From Lachnospiraceae bacterium (GTDB lineage: Bacteria > Bacillota > Clostridia > Lachnospirales > Lachnospiraceae): a stretch of 53,783 nt of DNA. Numbering within the stretch: position 1 is the stretch's first letter; each line of letters begins with the position of its first letter. Below the pieces are notes generated by a model, which worked only from the letters and a program-made list of their open reading frames with translations, had not been told where the DNA came from and ran no database searches. A program made the position numbers and the translations under genes. The DNA lies in assembly GCA_024691125.1 (NCBI GenBank), contig JAILNV010000227.1:1-53783 (forward strand). Direction: 5' to 3'. Of the stretch, positions 1 to 9,081 are shown piece after piece.

Positions 1-1277
1 AGGCCGGTTACCGAGGTTATTTCGAAATGCCCCTTATGCTTATCCACGATCCATTTGGCTATCGAAAGGCCCAGTCCGGTACCCTGTGTATTACGGGCCT
101 CATCCGCACGGTAGAAGCGTTCAAACATATGCTCCATATCCCTCTCCTCCATGCCTATTCCGGTATCCTGAACACGAAGATACGGCCTGCCCGAATCCAC
201 TCTTCCCGTTGACAGGATAATCTCATCACCCTTATTGGTATATTTCGCAGCGTTATCTATAAGAATCCTTACAGCCTGCTTCAGCATGCCCTCATCAGCC
301 TGCACGGTAAGCTCCTCATCGCACGGTTTAAACCTGTAGGGATGATCCTCATCGATCATCAGAGACTCCTCATATATTTCCTGCATCATGGAATTAAGAG
401 AGACTTCCTTCATCTCAAGCACTGTCTTGCCGCTGTCGCCACGGGCAAGGAATAGAAGCTGCTCCACCAGATGTTTCATATGCTCCGATTCATGAGAGAT
501 TGCCGTGATCGACTCCTCCAGCACCTTCTCATCATCCTTTCCCCAGCGCTTGAGCATGTTGGCATAGCCCTCGATCACGGCGATAGGCGTACGAAGCTCA
601 TGTGAGGCGTCATTTACAAACCTTGCCTGCTGCCGATAGCTCTCCCTCATCCGCACAAGAAGATTGTTCATAGCCGCTTCCACACCTTTAAGATCCGAAT
701 TGTTGAAGCTTAGCTTCTCATCATCACCCGGCTCCAGATTATCTATAGCCGCTTCAATGATCCTGTATTTATCTTCATCATTAAAGCTCATGCGCGACAG
801 TTCATCAGCTCTTAACGCAATTTCATTTATGGGTCTCAGAATTTTACTTATTCTCCTGTTTTCGAACGGATAGCTTAGGATAAGCCCTATGGCCTGAACG
901 ATCAGAACAGCTCCGAGAGCGATACACATATATCTGTAGAACACAGCCATTGATGCCGAGTTTGCCCCATATAGCTCAGCAAAAAAGGATATCACTTCTT
1001 CCTTATCAGCAGATCCTGAAGTAATTCTCTGCCATCTGTCTGCATATCTTGAAACAAATCTGTCCCCATAGCTTATATAAGCGTTAGAGATCAGGAAAAT
1101 TATATGCATGATAACAGCGATAAGAACATCTTCCCAGAATATGCGCCTTATCTTTTCACGCAGCCACAGACCATGTATCTTTCTGCGTATTGAAGTAATA
1201 CCTCCGGCCTGAGTACCCGCAAATGAATTGGATGAACGGGATTTATTCGGTTGTGCATCATTCCGATTTGATGACAT
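1..1277 (-). CDS. Two-component sensor histidine kinase (3' end cut by window edge)
   Basis: Membrane sensor kinase that would phosphorylate the adjacent response regulator. I read 425 residues with no stop before the window edge. Membrane segments lie at about residues 52-69 and 114-136 with a short outside loop of about 44 residues. A HAMP-like stretch follows, then the phospho-acceptor box NDASHELRTP with His226, the N box DNAAKY (341-346), the G1 box DTGIGM (371-376) and the G2 box GTGLGLS (399-405). Probably only a few tens of residues are missing. The chosen ATG overlaps the last 20 bases of the regulator gene, which implies translational coupling. The first 35 or so residues are Ser/Asn-rich and unconserved-looking. 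The signal sensed is unknown. Confidence 0.93.
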   Translation of the reverse strand, partial: MSSNRNDAQPNKSRSSNSFAGTQAGGITSIRRKIHGLWLREKIRRIFWEDVLIAVIMHIIFLISNAYISYGDRFVSRYADRWQRITSGSADKEEVISFFAELYGANSASMAVFYRYMCIALGAVLIVQAIGLILSYPFENRRISKILRPINEIALRADELSRMSFNDEDKYRIIEAAIDNLEPGDDEKLSFNNSDLKGVEAAMNNLLVRMRESYRQQARFVNDASHELRTPIAVIEGYANMLKRWGKDDEKVLEESITAISHESEHMKHLVEQLLFLARGDSGKTVLEMKEVSLNSMMQEIYEESLMIDEDHPYRFKPCDEELTVQADEGMLKQAVRILIDNAAKYTNKGDEIILSTGRVDSGRPYLRVQDTGIGMEERDMEHMFERFYRADEARNTQGTGLGLSIAKWIVDKHKGHFEITSVTG

Positions 1278-2136
1278 ACCCTACGCCTCTCACTGTCTGG
1301 ATCATCTTGATCCCGAAAACCTCATCTATCTTGGAACGGAGGAAACGGATATAAACATCCACGACATTTGTCTCCCCAACATAATCATAACCGCATACCT
1401 TCTCAAGAAGTGTATCCCTGCTGAGTACTATGTCCTGATTGGCAAGCAAAGTCATCAGCATCAGGAACTCCCTGTTTGTAAGATTGATCTCGTGTCCTTC
1501 ATAGGTAACAGTACGCTTTTTCTCATTAAGCTCAAGATTTTTCCAGATATAAACACCCTCCTCCGGATTTGTTCGGGAAGTAACCGATCCTTGTACAGAA
1601 TCTGCTCCGAAGGATTCTCCCTGTACAGACGCAGTATTATTAAAAGTCCCGTAATTGGTACCATTTTCATTACCGCCGGGCTGATAACCTCCCGCTGCGC
1701 CTCCCTGATACACTTCTCTCTTACTGTGAAGCTTGAGGGCTACTCTTATCCTTGCCAAAAGCTCTTCTATAGCAAAGGGTTTGGTGATATAATCAACCGC
1801 TCCCTGATCAAGTCCCGAAACTTTATCCATAACCGCATCTCTTGCGGTAACAAGGATGACGGGTGTATCCTGTACACCCGCCCCCATATTCACGGAAGCA
1901 TCACCCTCTGCGCTATATGATCCGGCATTTTTAAGCCTTCTTAACACCTCAAGTCCGTTAAGTCCCGGAAGCATTATATCCAGAAGGATAAGGTCATACT
2001 GCCCTTCCGATGCCATCGACAACGCGGTACGTCCGTCAAATGCCTTACTCACCTCATAGCCTTCATGCATCAGCTCAAGCTCAATAAACCTTGCCAGCTT
2101 CTCTTCATCCTCCACAACAAGAATGCGTGTTTTCAT
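1258..2136 (-). CDS. OmpR/PhoB-family response regulator with two unusual insertions
   Basis: DNA-binding transcription factor controlled by phosphorylation from the overlapping downstream kinase. The receiver domain (about 1-125) shows the acidic pair near residues 9-11, the phospho-acceptor Asp53 in LLDIMLPG, and Lys119 in YITKPF. The winged-helix domain occupies about 205-292 and ends in a typical RGVGYVIK. At 292 residues it is about 60 longer than most family members. One extra segment of about 16 residues (roughly 72-90) sits between alpha-3 and beta-4 of the receiver. A Gly/Asn/Ser-rich linker of about 60 residues (about 142-200) joins the domains. Start ATG has AAGGAG upstream. Target genes are unknown. 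Confidence 0.93.
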   Translation of the reverse strand: MKTRILVVEDEEKLARFIELELMHEGYEVSKAFDGRTALSMASEGQYDLILLDIMLPGLNGLEVLRRLKNAGSYSAEGDASVNMGAGVQDTPVILVTARDAVMDKVSGLDQGAVDYITKPFAIEELLARIRVALKLHSKREVYQGGAAGGYQPGGNENGTNYGTFNNTASVQGESFGADSVQGSVTSRTNPEEGVYIWKNLELNEKKRTVTYEGHEINLTNREFLMLMTLLANQDIVLSRDTLLEKVCGYDYVGETNVVDVYIRFLRSKIDEVFGIKMIQTVRGVGYVIKSE

Positions 2137-2193
2137 GCGTTACTCCTTTTCGGACAGATCTAAATGTTTCGTCCATATTTCACTGCATAACTA

Positions 2194-2721
2194 TTACAGT
2201 TTTTCTATCTCGTCCTTTACCTTATCGACTACATCCCCCGCCTTATCAAGGGTCTCATTTACGAAACTGAGATCATCGGGACCTACTATTTCATATCTGC
2301 AGTTAAAGAACAGCCCTATAACCATCACTATTCCAACAGTCCAGAAGGAAATTATCAGCGCAAGGATCAATATCCATACCGGCAGTGTTACGATCCTGCT
2401 TCCGTTTCGTTCAACAACGAATTTGTTCTCCTTGCATTTTATCCATATAAGATGGCATAGATATTTGATCTTCTGTCCGAGAGTCCTCTCGCTCTTCTTA
2501 CTCTCCTTCTCTACCGTATCCTGAACGCTTATATAATCCTTCTGATCCTCGTAGCTTGTTGATCTGGTCGTCTGCTCAGTCTTTACGGTCTTACCCTGAT
2601 TCTCAAGCCAGATAACGGCATCAAGCAGATCTCCGTCAGCCTGCTTAAGAGCTTCCTTAGCCTCTTCATATGTAACATCAACTCTCTGTTTTAACTTTTC
2701 AACCTTTTCAAATTCATCCAT
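2194..2721 (-). CDS. DUF4342-type membrane protein with UBA-like N-terminus
   Basis: 175-residue protein of unknown role. The N-terminal 45 residues (VTYEEAKEALKQADGDLLDA) match the UBA/TS-N-like DUF4342 fold. A charged linker follows, then one long or two short membrane segments at about 114-145. The start at 2721 is preferred over more upstream codons because AGGAG lies 8 bases before this ATG. It sits 57 bp upstream of the response regulator in the same direction, so the three genes may be co-transcribed. Family recognition is from memory of the motif. No function can be assigned. Confidence 0.8.
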   Translation of the reverse strand: MDEFEKVEKLKQRVDVTYEEAKEALKQADGDLLDAVIWLENQGKTVKTEQTTRSTSYEDQKDYISVQDTVEKESKKSERTLGQKIKYLCHLIWIKCKENKFVVERNGSRIVTLPVWILILALIISFWTVGIVMVIGLFFNCRYEIVGPDDLSFVNETLDKAGDVVDKVKDEIEKL

Positions 2722-2912
2722 TTTTTCTTCTCCTCTTTTCTCATATCCTAATACAACTTTTTTTCGCAGCTGCAGAGGGTTTCTTCTCTGTTTCCCTCCT
2801 GACAACTAAAAATATAAGTTTAATTAATTAATACATCTTTGAGAAAAGATTAAAATCAGATTAATTATAGCTTACCACATAAGCCACTGTCTTACGATAT
2901 AATTTATGTGAC

Positions 2913-2942
2913 TTTACTGTTTTATGAAAACTGTGGTATACT
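2913..2942 (+). promoter_or_regulatory. Promoter of the methyltransferase-STAS gene
   Basis: TTTACT, an 18-base spacer, then TATACT (2937-2942) preceded by an extended -10 TG. It lies about 55 bases before the start codon at 2996 and is the only good match in this AT-rich divergent gap. Confidence 0.6.
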
Positions 2943-2995
2943 TTCAGCAATGAAATATCAGTTAATTTAAATTCATAAATCAGAGGATTATAATT

Positions 2996-4237
2996 ATGGA
3001 TAACGATCAGTTGGCACGTATTAATCCATTGTATTTAAGAGAACAGGAGTATCTGAAGCATCTTGCGGATGCCGGAGTGGAGTCGGCGGCAGATCTGTAT
3101 AACAGCCTTGACTATAATGAGCTTATCGGTGATCCTTCATCCGATACAATACCGGGGCAGCCTCCTCTTACTCAGAAATGCTTGAGGATAGCTGATGAAG
3201 CGCGATACCTTATGACCAATGAAATGATTCGTGGATATGAAGCTACCAATGTCATCGAGCTTCCGTGCGGATATACACCAAGAGGACTGCTGCTTTCCAA
3301 CGAAGGTTATAAATATGTCGGTCTTGATTATCCCATAGTAATTTCGGATCTGGCTCCCGCAGTCCGGGCAATGTGCGACAAATACTCACACCGTGTCAGC
3401 TATGAGGCAATGGATGCGACCAATTTCGGCAGCATCGCGCATGCCCTTGAGAACGTAACAGGCGAGCTCACGATAGTATCCGAGCTGCTTCTTTCCTATT
3501 TAACAGAATTCGAGCTTACCTCGGTCTGCGATAACATATATAAAATTCTTTCACAAAGAGGCGGATGCTGGATAACCATGGATGTAGGGTGCTGCGATCT
3601 GTATAAGAATACAATGCGTGCCGCAGGCGATAATGAGAATCTTACATCCTTTGAAGAATATATAAAAAGCAGCGGGGCAGGCATTGTACTGTTCGAAAAC
3701 AGTCTTTACACCAATGGAATGGAGGGTGCGGAGCAGTTCCTTAAATTCAGAGGCTTCGATATAGAAAAGATCAATGTATCAGAAGTCTTCCCTGAGCTTT
3801 CTTCCATAAAGGATATGCCCGGAATGGAGGCTAAGCTTAAGGATGCATATAAGGACATGGAGTATTGGACACTTACCGTAAACAAACGTCGGGGAAACCG
3901 TATCATCAATACAAATGCAAAAGCGTGCACAATAGATAAGAAGAACGGTAACGGCTTCCTGTACTTAAGCATTTCAGGACGTATAGATACGATCACCGCT
4001 CCGGATCTTCTGTCAGCCTTCGAAGAGTCGGCTTCAGAAGACAATCTTGAAAAGATAACCATAGACTGTAAGAACCTTGAGTATATATCTTCGGCAGGAC
4101 TGAGAGTCATTCTTATAATGATAAAGCATTTAAAGAACAAAAGCGGAATGACACTCAGGAATGTTTCTCCTGCGGTTATGGATATTCTTGAGACTACAGG
4201 ATTTACAGATCTTATAGGAAATATAACAAGTGCATGA
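2996..4237 (+). CDS. LCM/PPM-like methyltransferase fused to a C-terminal STAS domain
   Basis: 413 residues in two parts. Residues about 15-297 resemble leucine-carboxyl-methyltransferase-type SAM enzymes. The SAM-binding loop is VIELPCGYTPRG (86-97), followed by an acidic GLDYP (109-113) and a second motif around AMDATNFG (138-145). Residues about 310-413 are a STAS domain of the anti-sigma-antagonist type, with SGRIDT (327-332) and the signature DCKNLEYISSAGLR (357-370). Ser365 and Ser366 are the candidate phosphorylation positions. It is monocistronic, with its own promoter and an AGAGG site. The fusion suggests a methyltransferase whose partners are set by a phosphorylatable protein-interaction module. 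The methyl acceptor is unknown. Confidence 0.82.
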   Translation: MDNDQLARINPLYLREQEYLKHLADAGVESAADLYNSLDYNELIGDPSSDTIPGQPPLTQKCLRIADEARYLMTNEMIRGYEATNVIELPCGYTPRGLLLSNEGYKYVGLDYPIVISDLAPAVRAMCDKYSHRVSYEAMDATNFGSIAHALENVTGELTIVSELLLSYLTEFELTSVCDNIYKILSQRGGCWITMDVGCCDLYKNTMRAAGDNENLTSFEEYIKSSGAGIVLFENSLYTNGMEGAEQFLKFRGFDIEKINVSEVFPELSSIKDMPGMEAKLKDAYKDMEYWTLTVNKRRGNRIINTNAKACTIDKKNGNGFLYLSISGRIDTITAPDLLSAFEESASEDNLEKITIDCKNLEYISSAGLRVILIMIKHLKNKSGMTLRNVSPAVMDILETTGFTDLIGNITSA

Positions 4238-4259
4238 TATTTAATTCATGACCTGCATA

Positions 4260-5288
4260 TCAGCAAAACAAAGTAACTATCGGGATAGTGATGAGCGACA
4301 ATACTGTTGTGAGCACTATCCCGTTTGCTAATTCACGGGCCTCGAGCCTGTGCTGTGTAGCCATGATAAGAGGCATATTTCCGGCCGGTACGGCAAGCAT
4401 AAGAGCAGATGTATTAACTATCATGGGATCATTTATGAACAGCTTAAGAACCATAAGAATGAGCACAGGAATGGCAATAAGCCTTATTGCCGAAAATACT
4501 ATTAGCCTGACATCCGAGAGAGCTTTCTTCACATTCATTCTTGCTACTGCAGCCCCAAGGATCATCATAGACAGAAAGGTCGTTGCCCGTCCGGCATAAT
4601 CGCACGTTGCCATCAGTACTTCCGGAAGCTCCCAACCTGCCACATAAAATATAAGAGCCGCTACGGCTGACACGGTACCTGCATTTATTATCCGTCTGAC
4701 TGTATATAGAACACCGTTCTTTCTCTTACCTTCAGCTTCTTTTATTACATTTCCTTTTACCGCATACTTCTTAACCGGATCTTTCTTAACGTCCTCTCCG
4801 TTAATCTCATCACCTGTTCTTTCCTTATCCGCTTCCCTCCTGATCTTTGACATTCCCACAGTATATATGAGCAGACAGAATATGAGATTGTGGAAGCATA
4901 CATATACAAGAGCATCCGCACCCAGAACCGCCTCTGTAAGCGGTATTCCTATAAATCCGATATTTCCGAACACACACAGCATCCAATAGCAGTATCTTTG
5001 AGACAGCTTAACTCCAAGAAGCCTCGGCACAAGCTCTGCCAGGACTATAAGAAGCATATAAGTCACGACCGCTGACAGCAGTCCTGTGAGCAGGAGCCTG
5101 CCGCTTACTCTTGTCTCCGAGCTCAGCATGGAATATATCATAAGACACGGATTCGTGAAATTCACGATCAGTGCAGACATGCCTCTGGTGGCATCATCAT
5201 TTATCATCTTCCTCTTATATGAATAGAAGCCCAGCGATATCAGCAGGGCTATCATTATCATCTGTTTTACAACTACTGCAGCACTCAT
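4260..5288 (-). CDS. AEC-family (auxin efflux carrier-like) permease
   Basis: 342-residue inner membrane transporter of the AEC family, whose bacterial members export or exchange organic acids. The characteristic early motif NFTNPCLMIYSML lies at about residues 43-55. Two blocks of about five membrane segments are separated by a very hydrophilic Lys/Glu-rich loop (about 147-190). The C-terminal half has the usual AVPAGNMPL near 298-306. The substrate cannot be predicted. It starts 10 bp downstream of the carboxypeptidase stop, so it is probably translated from the same mRNA. It converges on the methyltransferase-STAS gene with only 22 bp between stops. Confidence 0.88.
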   Translation of the reverse strand: MSAAVVVKQMIMIALLISLGFYSYKRKMINDDATRGMSALIVNFTNPCLMIYSMLSSETRVSGRLLLTGLLSAVVTYMLLIVLAELVPRLLGVKLSQRYCYWMLCVFGNIGFIGIPLTEAVLGADALVYVCFHNLIFCLLIYTVGMSKIRREADKERTGDEINGEDVKKDPVKKYAVKGNVIKEAEGKRKNGVLYTVRRIINAGTVSAVAALIFYVAGWELPEVLMATCDYAGRATTFLSMMILGAAVARMNVKKALSDVRLIVFSAIRLIAIPVLILMVLKLFINDPMIVNTSALMLAVPAGNMPLIMATQHRLEARELANGIVLTTVLSLITIPIVTLFC

Positions 5289-5298
5289 ATCTTTCCGT

Positions 5299-6762
5299 TT
5301 ATTTCCTCAATGCATGATCAACCACAAGCCTCACTATCGACTCGGAAGTGATCTTCTCTTCTTTATTCTCGTCATTTTCTGTCATTGAATAGCTGATCTT
5401 AGCCGCCTCTCCCTTAAGAACCTTCATCCCGTATCTTGCCATAAGCTCGGAAACCTGCAGCCTTGCCTGGGAGTTCTCGGCGCCTAGAGCCACCACCAGA
5501 AGATCATGAGGTCCGTCTGAAGCCGGTACGGTTAATGACGTGATAAGGCAGGCTCCGGATCTGTCGGTGGTTCCCGTCTTAAGACCGTTTACTTCAGGCA
5601 TATTATAAAGAAGGCCGTTGGTATTCTTAAGTTCCTTTTTCAGAGTATCCATTCTGGCCGTCTTAAGCGATGTGATCTCCTTAACCTGAGGATAGGTATT
5701 AAGTATATGTGCACACATCCTGAACATATCATATCCGCTCATTTTGTTCTGGGTCTTTGCCGGTATCACTGTATCCGAAAATATCGGCAGACCGTTGGGA
5801 TTATGGAATATAGCAGTTTTCAGTCCCAGCCCGGCAGCCTTCTCATTCATCATTTTGACGAAGGCGTCTTCCGACCCGCCAATATACTCACCAAGCGCAA
5901 GTGCACATTCATTACTTGAAGGCAGCAAGGCTCCAAGTATCAATTCCGATACAGGTACCTCCCACCCCGAAGACATCGCAACAAAGCCGTCAGATGAAGC
6001 TGAAATATCTGCCGCCTTCTGTGAGATGACCACCTTATCATCCATCGTTATCTTTCCCGAGGATATGGCATCCATCGTCAGAAGATATGTCATAAGCTTA
6101 GTCGTGCTGGCGATGGGAAAGGGCTGCTCATAATTGTATCCGTAAAATACCTCTCCCGTGGTCGCATCTCCGACAACCACAGTGTTAAAACCATCGAAGT
6201 AATCAAAGCTCTCCATTCTGGCCGGATTGATCGTAAATCCACGGGACGGATCTATGGCGATATCCCCGTTTTCATCGCATTCCATTTCGATATCCAGTAT
6301 CATTGCCAGATCCGAAGGAGAAATGAAACAGTCATAGGCACCGCCTATGTCAAGTATAAATGTATAGTATCGTCTCTCATCCTCATTGACAAACAGTGCC
6401 GAGCTTCCGGGATCTCCTCCCGGAGCCTGTTTAAGCTGCTCCTCAGTAAAACCTGAATGATCCAGCTCATCCGAATACGGCTCACCTGTTATGATCTTAG
6501 CAGATCCACCGTTTATATCAAGATTTATCGGGCACTGTGTTCCCGCAAGAAGGACTGCCGTATCCCGAAGCGAAATATATATATTATTATCATATCCGGC
6601 ATTCAGCGCGCGTACTGTTCCTTCCGCTCCTCCTATAACACTCACCCTTATATTCTCGGGCATCCTGGTCGATGCACTTACTCTGGTACCCTCGGGCAGT
6701 ATAGTCGCGATCGCACAGCAAACGCAAATAATTCCGATAATAATTCTTTTTATGGCTTTCAT
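5299..6762 (-). CDS. dacA: D-alanyl-D-alanine carboxypeptidase (peptidase S11, PBP5 type)
   Basis: Trims the terminal D-Ala from peptidoglycan stem peptides outside the membrane. The signal peptide is about residues 1-30. Catalytic motifs are SxxK at 219-222 (STTK), SxN at 282-284 (SSN) and KTG at 395-397. Ahead of the enzyme, residues about 38-175 form a beta-rich region with ISLRDTAVLL that resembles a copper-amine-oxidase N-terminal-like domain, probably a wall- or substrate-interacting module. At 487 residues it is longer than classic PBP5 because of this extension. GGAGAG lies upstream of ATG. A copy of the 17-bp near-palindrome (6783-6799) lies 20 bases before the start. Confidence 0.93.
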   Translation of the reverse strand: MKAIKRIIIGIICVCCAIATILPEGTRVSASTRMPENIRVSVIGGAEGTVRALNAGYDNNIYISLRDTAVLLAGTQCPINLDINGGSAKIITGEPYSDELDHSGFTEEQLKQAPGGDPGSSALFVNEDERRYYTFILDIGGAYDCFISPSDLAMILDIEMECDENGDIAIDPSRGFTINPARMESFDYFDGFNTVVVGDATTGEVFYGYNYEQPFPIASTTKLMTYLLTMDAISSGKITMDDKVVISQKAADISASSDGFVAMSSGWEVPVSELILGALLPSSNECALALGEYIGGSEDAFVKMMNEKAAGLGLKTAIFHNPNGLPIFSDTVIPAKTQNKMSGYDMFRMCAHILNTYPQVKEITSLKTARMDTLKKELKNTNGLLYNMPEVNGLKTGTTDRSGACLITSLTVPASDGPHDLLVVALGAENSQARLQVSELMARYGMKVLKGEAAKISYSMTENDENKEEKITSESIVRLVVDHALRK

Positions 6763-6782
6763 AATCTGTTTATACTCTCCGA

Positions 6783-6799
6783 CTGTTCTGAATAGTTAC
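6783..6799 (-). repeat. 17-bp dispersed near-palindrome, copy 1 (before dacA)
   Basis: CTGTTCTGAATAGTTAC, identical to the copy at 51411-51427 on the other strand, one base different from 11297-11313 and three from 31861-31877. It lies 20 bases upstream of the dacA start. A transcription-factor operator is the simplest reading. Confidence 0.6.
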
Positions 6800-6827
6800 T
6801 ACCATATTTAATGCGTTTACTTTATAT

Positions 6828-7562
6828 CTACCGGCTTCGCTCATATATATATCCGGGTTCTACTATTATAAGTGTATCACCGGCAGTCTTGAAGGTGTCG
6901 GTTATATCCTCCCCTGACCTTGTCCATTCAATTGTCATCTTTTTGATACTGTAATCTCCGGTTCGTGTTAGCTCATTTGCCAGTTTATTATGATCAGGCA
7001 TTATTTTTATATCTGCGTTTTTAATGTAGCTGTCAAGCGTCATGCCAAGCGCCTCTGTAATAAGCGCATCCGCTTCTTCATCGCTTAATGACTCCGCATA
7101 TCCTATCAGTGTCAGCCGTTTGATAATGAGCTCTTTAAGACACTCTGCCGTAAGTACATATGCTTTTTCCGAGCACTCACTGTAGGAAGGTTCGTTAAGC
7201 TCCTCTGTAAAGCTTCCCTTCTTTAATCCCTGAGGATCAAAGCTTAAGGTCGTCGTAAGGATAAAAGGATCCGTCCTGCTCTTTACCCAATCAGCATTCA
7301 CATCAGCGCCCTCGACATCCTTAAGCCACACGGCTATGTTTGATACCACTCTGTCGGTCACATCCATCGTCCTTGTGTAATCACCTTTAAATGCCTGCAG
7401 GGTCCTTAACCTTAACACGGACATAAGAATAATAACAGTCAGTGCCACAGCCAGTAGTGCAATGACTGTCGTAGTAATGATACGTCTCCTCTTTCGCTTC
7501 TTCCTTCTCTGTTCCCTTAGTAACCGCTCTGTTGTACGTCTGTCTCTTCTGTCCAAATCCAC
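6828..7562 (-). CDS. Uncharacterised single-pass membrane protein
   Basis: 244 residues, not recognised. The first 28 residues are extremely Arg/Lys-rich, followed by one membrane segment (about 29-50) and a soluble, probably external domain of about 190 residues. The charge pattern puts the N-terminus inside. The C-terminal part (about 200-240) is beta-rich. The frame opens with GTG at 7562, but GGGGG is better spaced for a TTG two codons later (7556), which may be the true start. It precedes dacA in the same direction, 65 bp away, so a cell-envelope role is possible but unproven. Confidence 0.7.
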   Translation of the reverse strand: MDLDRRDRRTTERLLREQRRKKRKRRRIITTTVIALLAVALTVIILMSVLRLRTLQAFKGDYTRTMDVTDRVVSNIAVWLKDVEGADVNADWVKSRTDPFILTTTLSFDPQGLKKGSFTEELNEPSYSECSEKAYVLTAECLKELIIKRLTLIGYAESLSDEEADALITEALGMTLDSYIKNADIKIMPDHNKLANELTRTGDYSIKKMTIEWTRSGEDITDTFKTAGDTLIIVEPGYIYERSR

Positions 7563-7589
7563 TCCCCCGACTGTCCATAAGTCAAAGAA

Positions 7590-7627
7590 CTCCGCAAATC
7601 ATGGAGTCAGCACCATAATCTGCGGAG
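7590..7627 (-). terminator. Hairpin after the OFA transporter gene
   Basis: CTCCGCA at 7590-7596 pairs with TGCGGAG at 7621-7627, with further pairing inside (ATGG with CCAT). A T-rich stretch follows on the minus strand and a run of six T on the plus strand, so it may work in both directions. Confidence 0.7.
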
Positions 7628-7660
7628 CTTATCATTTTTTCTGTTAAATCTTTACTGTAA

Positions 7661-8992
7661 TCATTTCTTATTGGCTGCAGCCTTGCCGCTCGGCTTAACC
7701 AGCACAAGGCACAAAACAAGAGCAACAATATATAATGCTATCGTAAAGAAAAGAACATTCTGATAACCTGTAGGGTTAACCTCTATTCCGTCATGCATTA
7801 CCTTCTCACCGGTATGATTTACGATATAGGTTGCCACCTGATTTCCCGTAAGTCCGGCAAAAGCCCATGCTGACAGTGTAATACCGTGAATTGCCGAGAT
7901 CGACCCCATTCCGTAATGATCAGAAAGCAGTGTGGGTACATTGGAGAAACCGCCGCCGTATCCTGCATTAACAACGAAAATAAGCGCAAGTACAAGGAAT
8001 ATAAGCAGTCCGTTACCCTCTCCGTTCTTTATACCTCCTGTAAGCATTACCAGTCCGGTAAATGCGATCGAAAGGATAAATATCATCTTATATATCGTAT
8101 TCCTGTCCTTCATGGTATCAGCCCATGCCGAAAATCCAAGTCGTCCTCCGGCATTGAAGATTGCGGATACCGTTGAAATAATACCAACCGAAGCTGCAAG
8201 GCCTACACACTTTACAATCATCTTTTCCTGAGATATAAGAGCAAGTCCACAGGTGATGTTGATATAAAACATTACCCAGATTCCGATGTAATTGGTAATG
8301 GGCTTAGTCTTAAGAACATCCATGATCTTGGGCTTCTCGGCATCATTCTGAGGTTCATGCCAGTCAGCGGGCTTGGCAAGAAGGAGATGGCCCACGAACA
8401 TCATTACGAAATATACAACCGCAAGGATCATAAACATCTTCCAGATACCGTCATCGCCAAGGTTTTCAAGCATGCTCTGCATTATCGGACTCGCTATAGC
8501 CTTAGCTGCACCAAAGCCTGCAACCGCAAGTCCTGTTGCAAGTCCTTTTCTGTCCTGGAACCAGAGCATAAGGGTCTTAACCGGAGAAAGATAACCTGTA
8601 CCGAGACCTATACCCATTATGAAACCGTAGCTTATGTATATTCCGATAAGTGCTACCGGATTACCCTGATGGGTTCCGCCGAACTTGATAAATACACCTG
8701 TAAGCAGCATACCTACGGAAAAACATATTGTTGCGATAAGAGATGACTTATGTATATCCTTCTCAACAATATTTCCTAAAAAAGCTGCCGACATACCAAG
8801 GAAAAAGATGGCAAATGAAAATGCCCATTCCGTAGCTCCCTTGGAAAAACCAATGTAATCAGCAATCTCCTGGCTAAAAATGGACCAGCAGTAAACAGTA
8901 CCGATACTGCAGTGAAGCAGCAACGCCGGAATAGCTGCGCGCACCCATTTGTTAGCACGCCAACCGCCTGAATTGGATTTTGAATCACTCAT
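7661..8992 (-). CDS. OFA-family MFS transporter (oxalate/formate antiporter-like)
   Basis: 443-residue, twelve-segment major facilitator. The opening LLHCSIGTVYCWSIFSQ and the following FSFAIFFLGMSAAFLG are typical of the OFA subfamily, which includes oxalate/formate exchangers and pyruvate-responsive YhjX-like carriers. LGTGYLSPVKTLMLWFQDRKG, near the fourth and fifth segments, is the usual OFA loop. The substrate is probably a small carboxylate, but no enzyme of oxalate or formate metabolism is next to it. AAGGAAG precedes the ATG. It is transcribed alone from the promoter at 9044-9072 and ends at a hairpin. Confidence 0.9.
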   Translation of the reverse strand: MSDSKSNSGGWRANKWVRAAIPALLLHCSIGTVYCWSIFSQEIADYIGFSKGATEWAFSFAIFFLGMSAAFLGNIVEKDIHKSSLIATICFSVGMLLTGVFIKFGGTHQGNPVALIGIYISYGFIMGIGLGTGYLSPVKTLMLWFQDRKGLATGLAVAGFGAAKAIASPIMQSMLENLGDDGIWKMFMILAVVYFVMMFVGHLLLAKPADWHEPQNDAEKPKIMDVLKTKPITNYIGIWVMFYINITCGLALISQEKMIVKCVGLAASVGIISTVSAIFNAGGRLGFSAWADTMKDRNTIYKMIFILSIAFTGLVMLTGGIKNGEGNGLLIFLVLALIFVVNAGYGGGFSNVPTLLSDHYGMGSISAIHGITLSAWAFAGLTGNQVATYIVNHTGEKVMHDGIEVNPTGYQNVLFFTIALYIVALVLCLVLVKPSGKAAANKK

Positions 8993-9043
8993 TTTGATAC
9001 TTCCTTTCGTAATCTTTGTTATAACTTTGTCAATCTTCCCATT

Positions 9044-9072
9044 ATGATAACACTTTAGTAATTTTTTAACAA
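9044..9072 (-). promoter_or_regulatory. Promoter of the OFA transporter
   Basis: On the minus strand TTGTTA (9067-9072), 17 bases, then TATCAT (9044-9049), about 50 bases before the start codon. Confidence 0.6.
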
Positions 9073-9081
9073 GGGATAGAC

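Noticed and set aside
1228-1920. 230-residue plus-strand frame over the response regulator
   Set aside because: It is antisense to a clear OmpR-family gene and its translation has no domain-like pattern or ribosome binding site.
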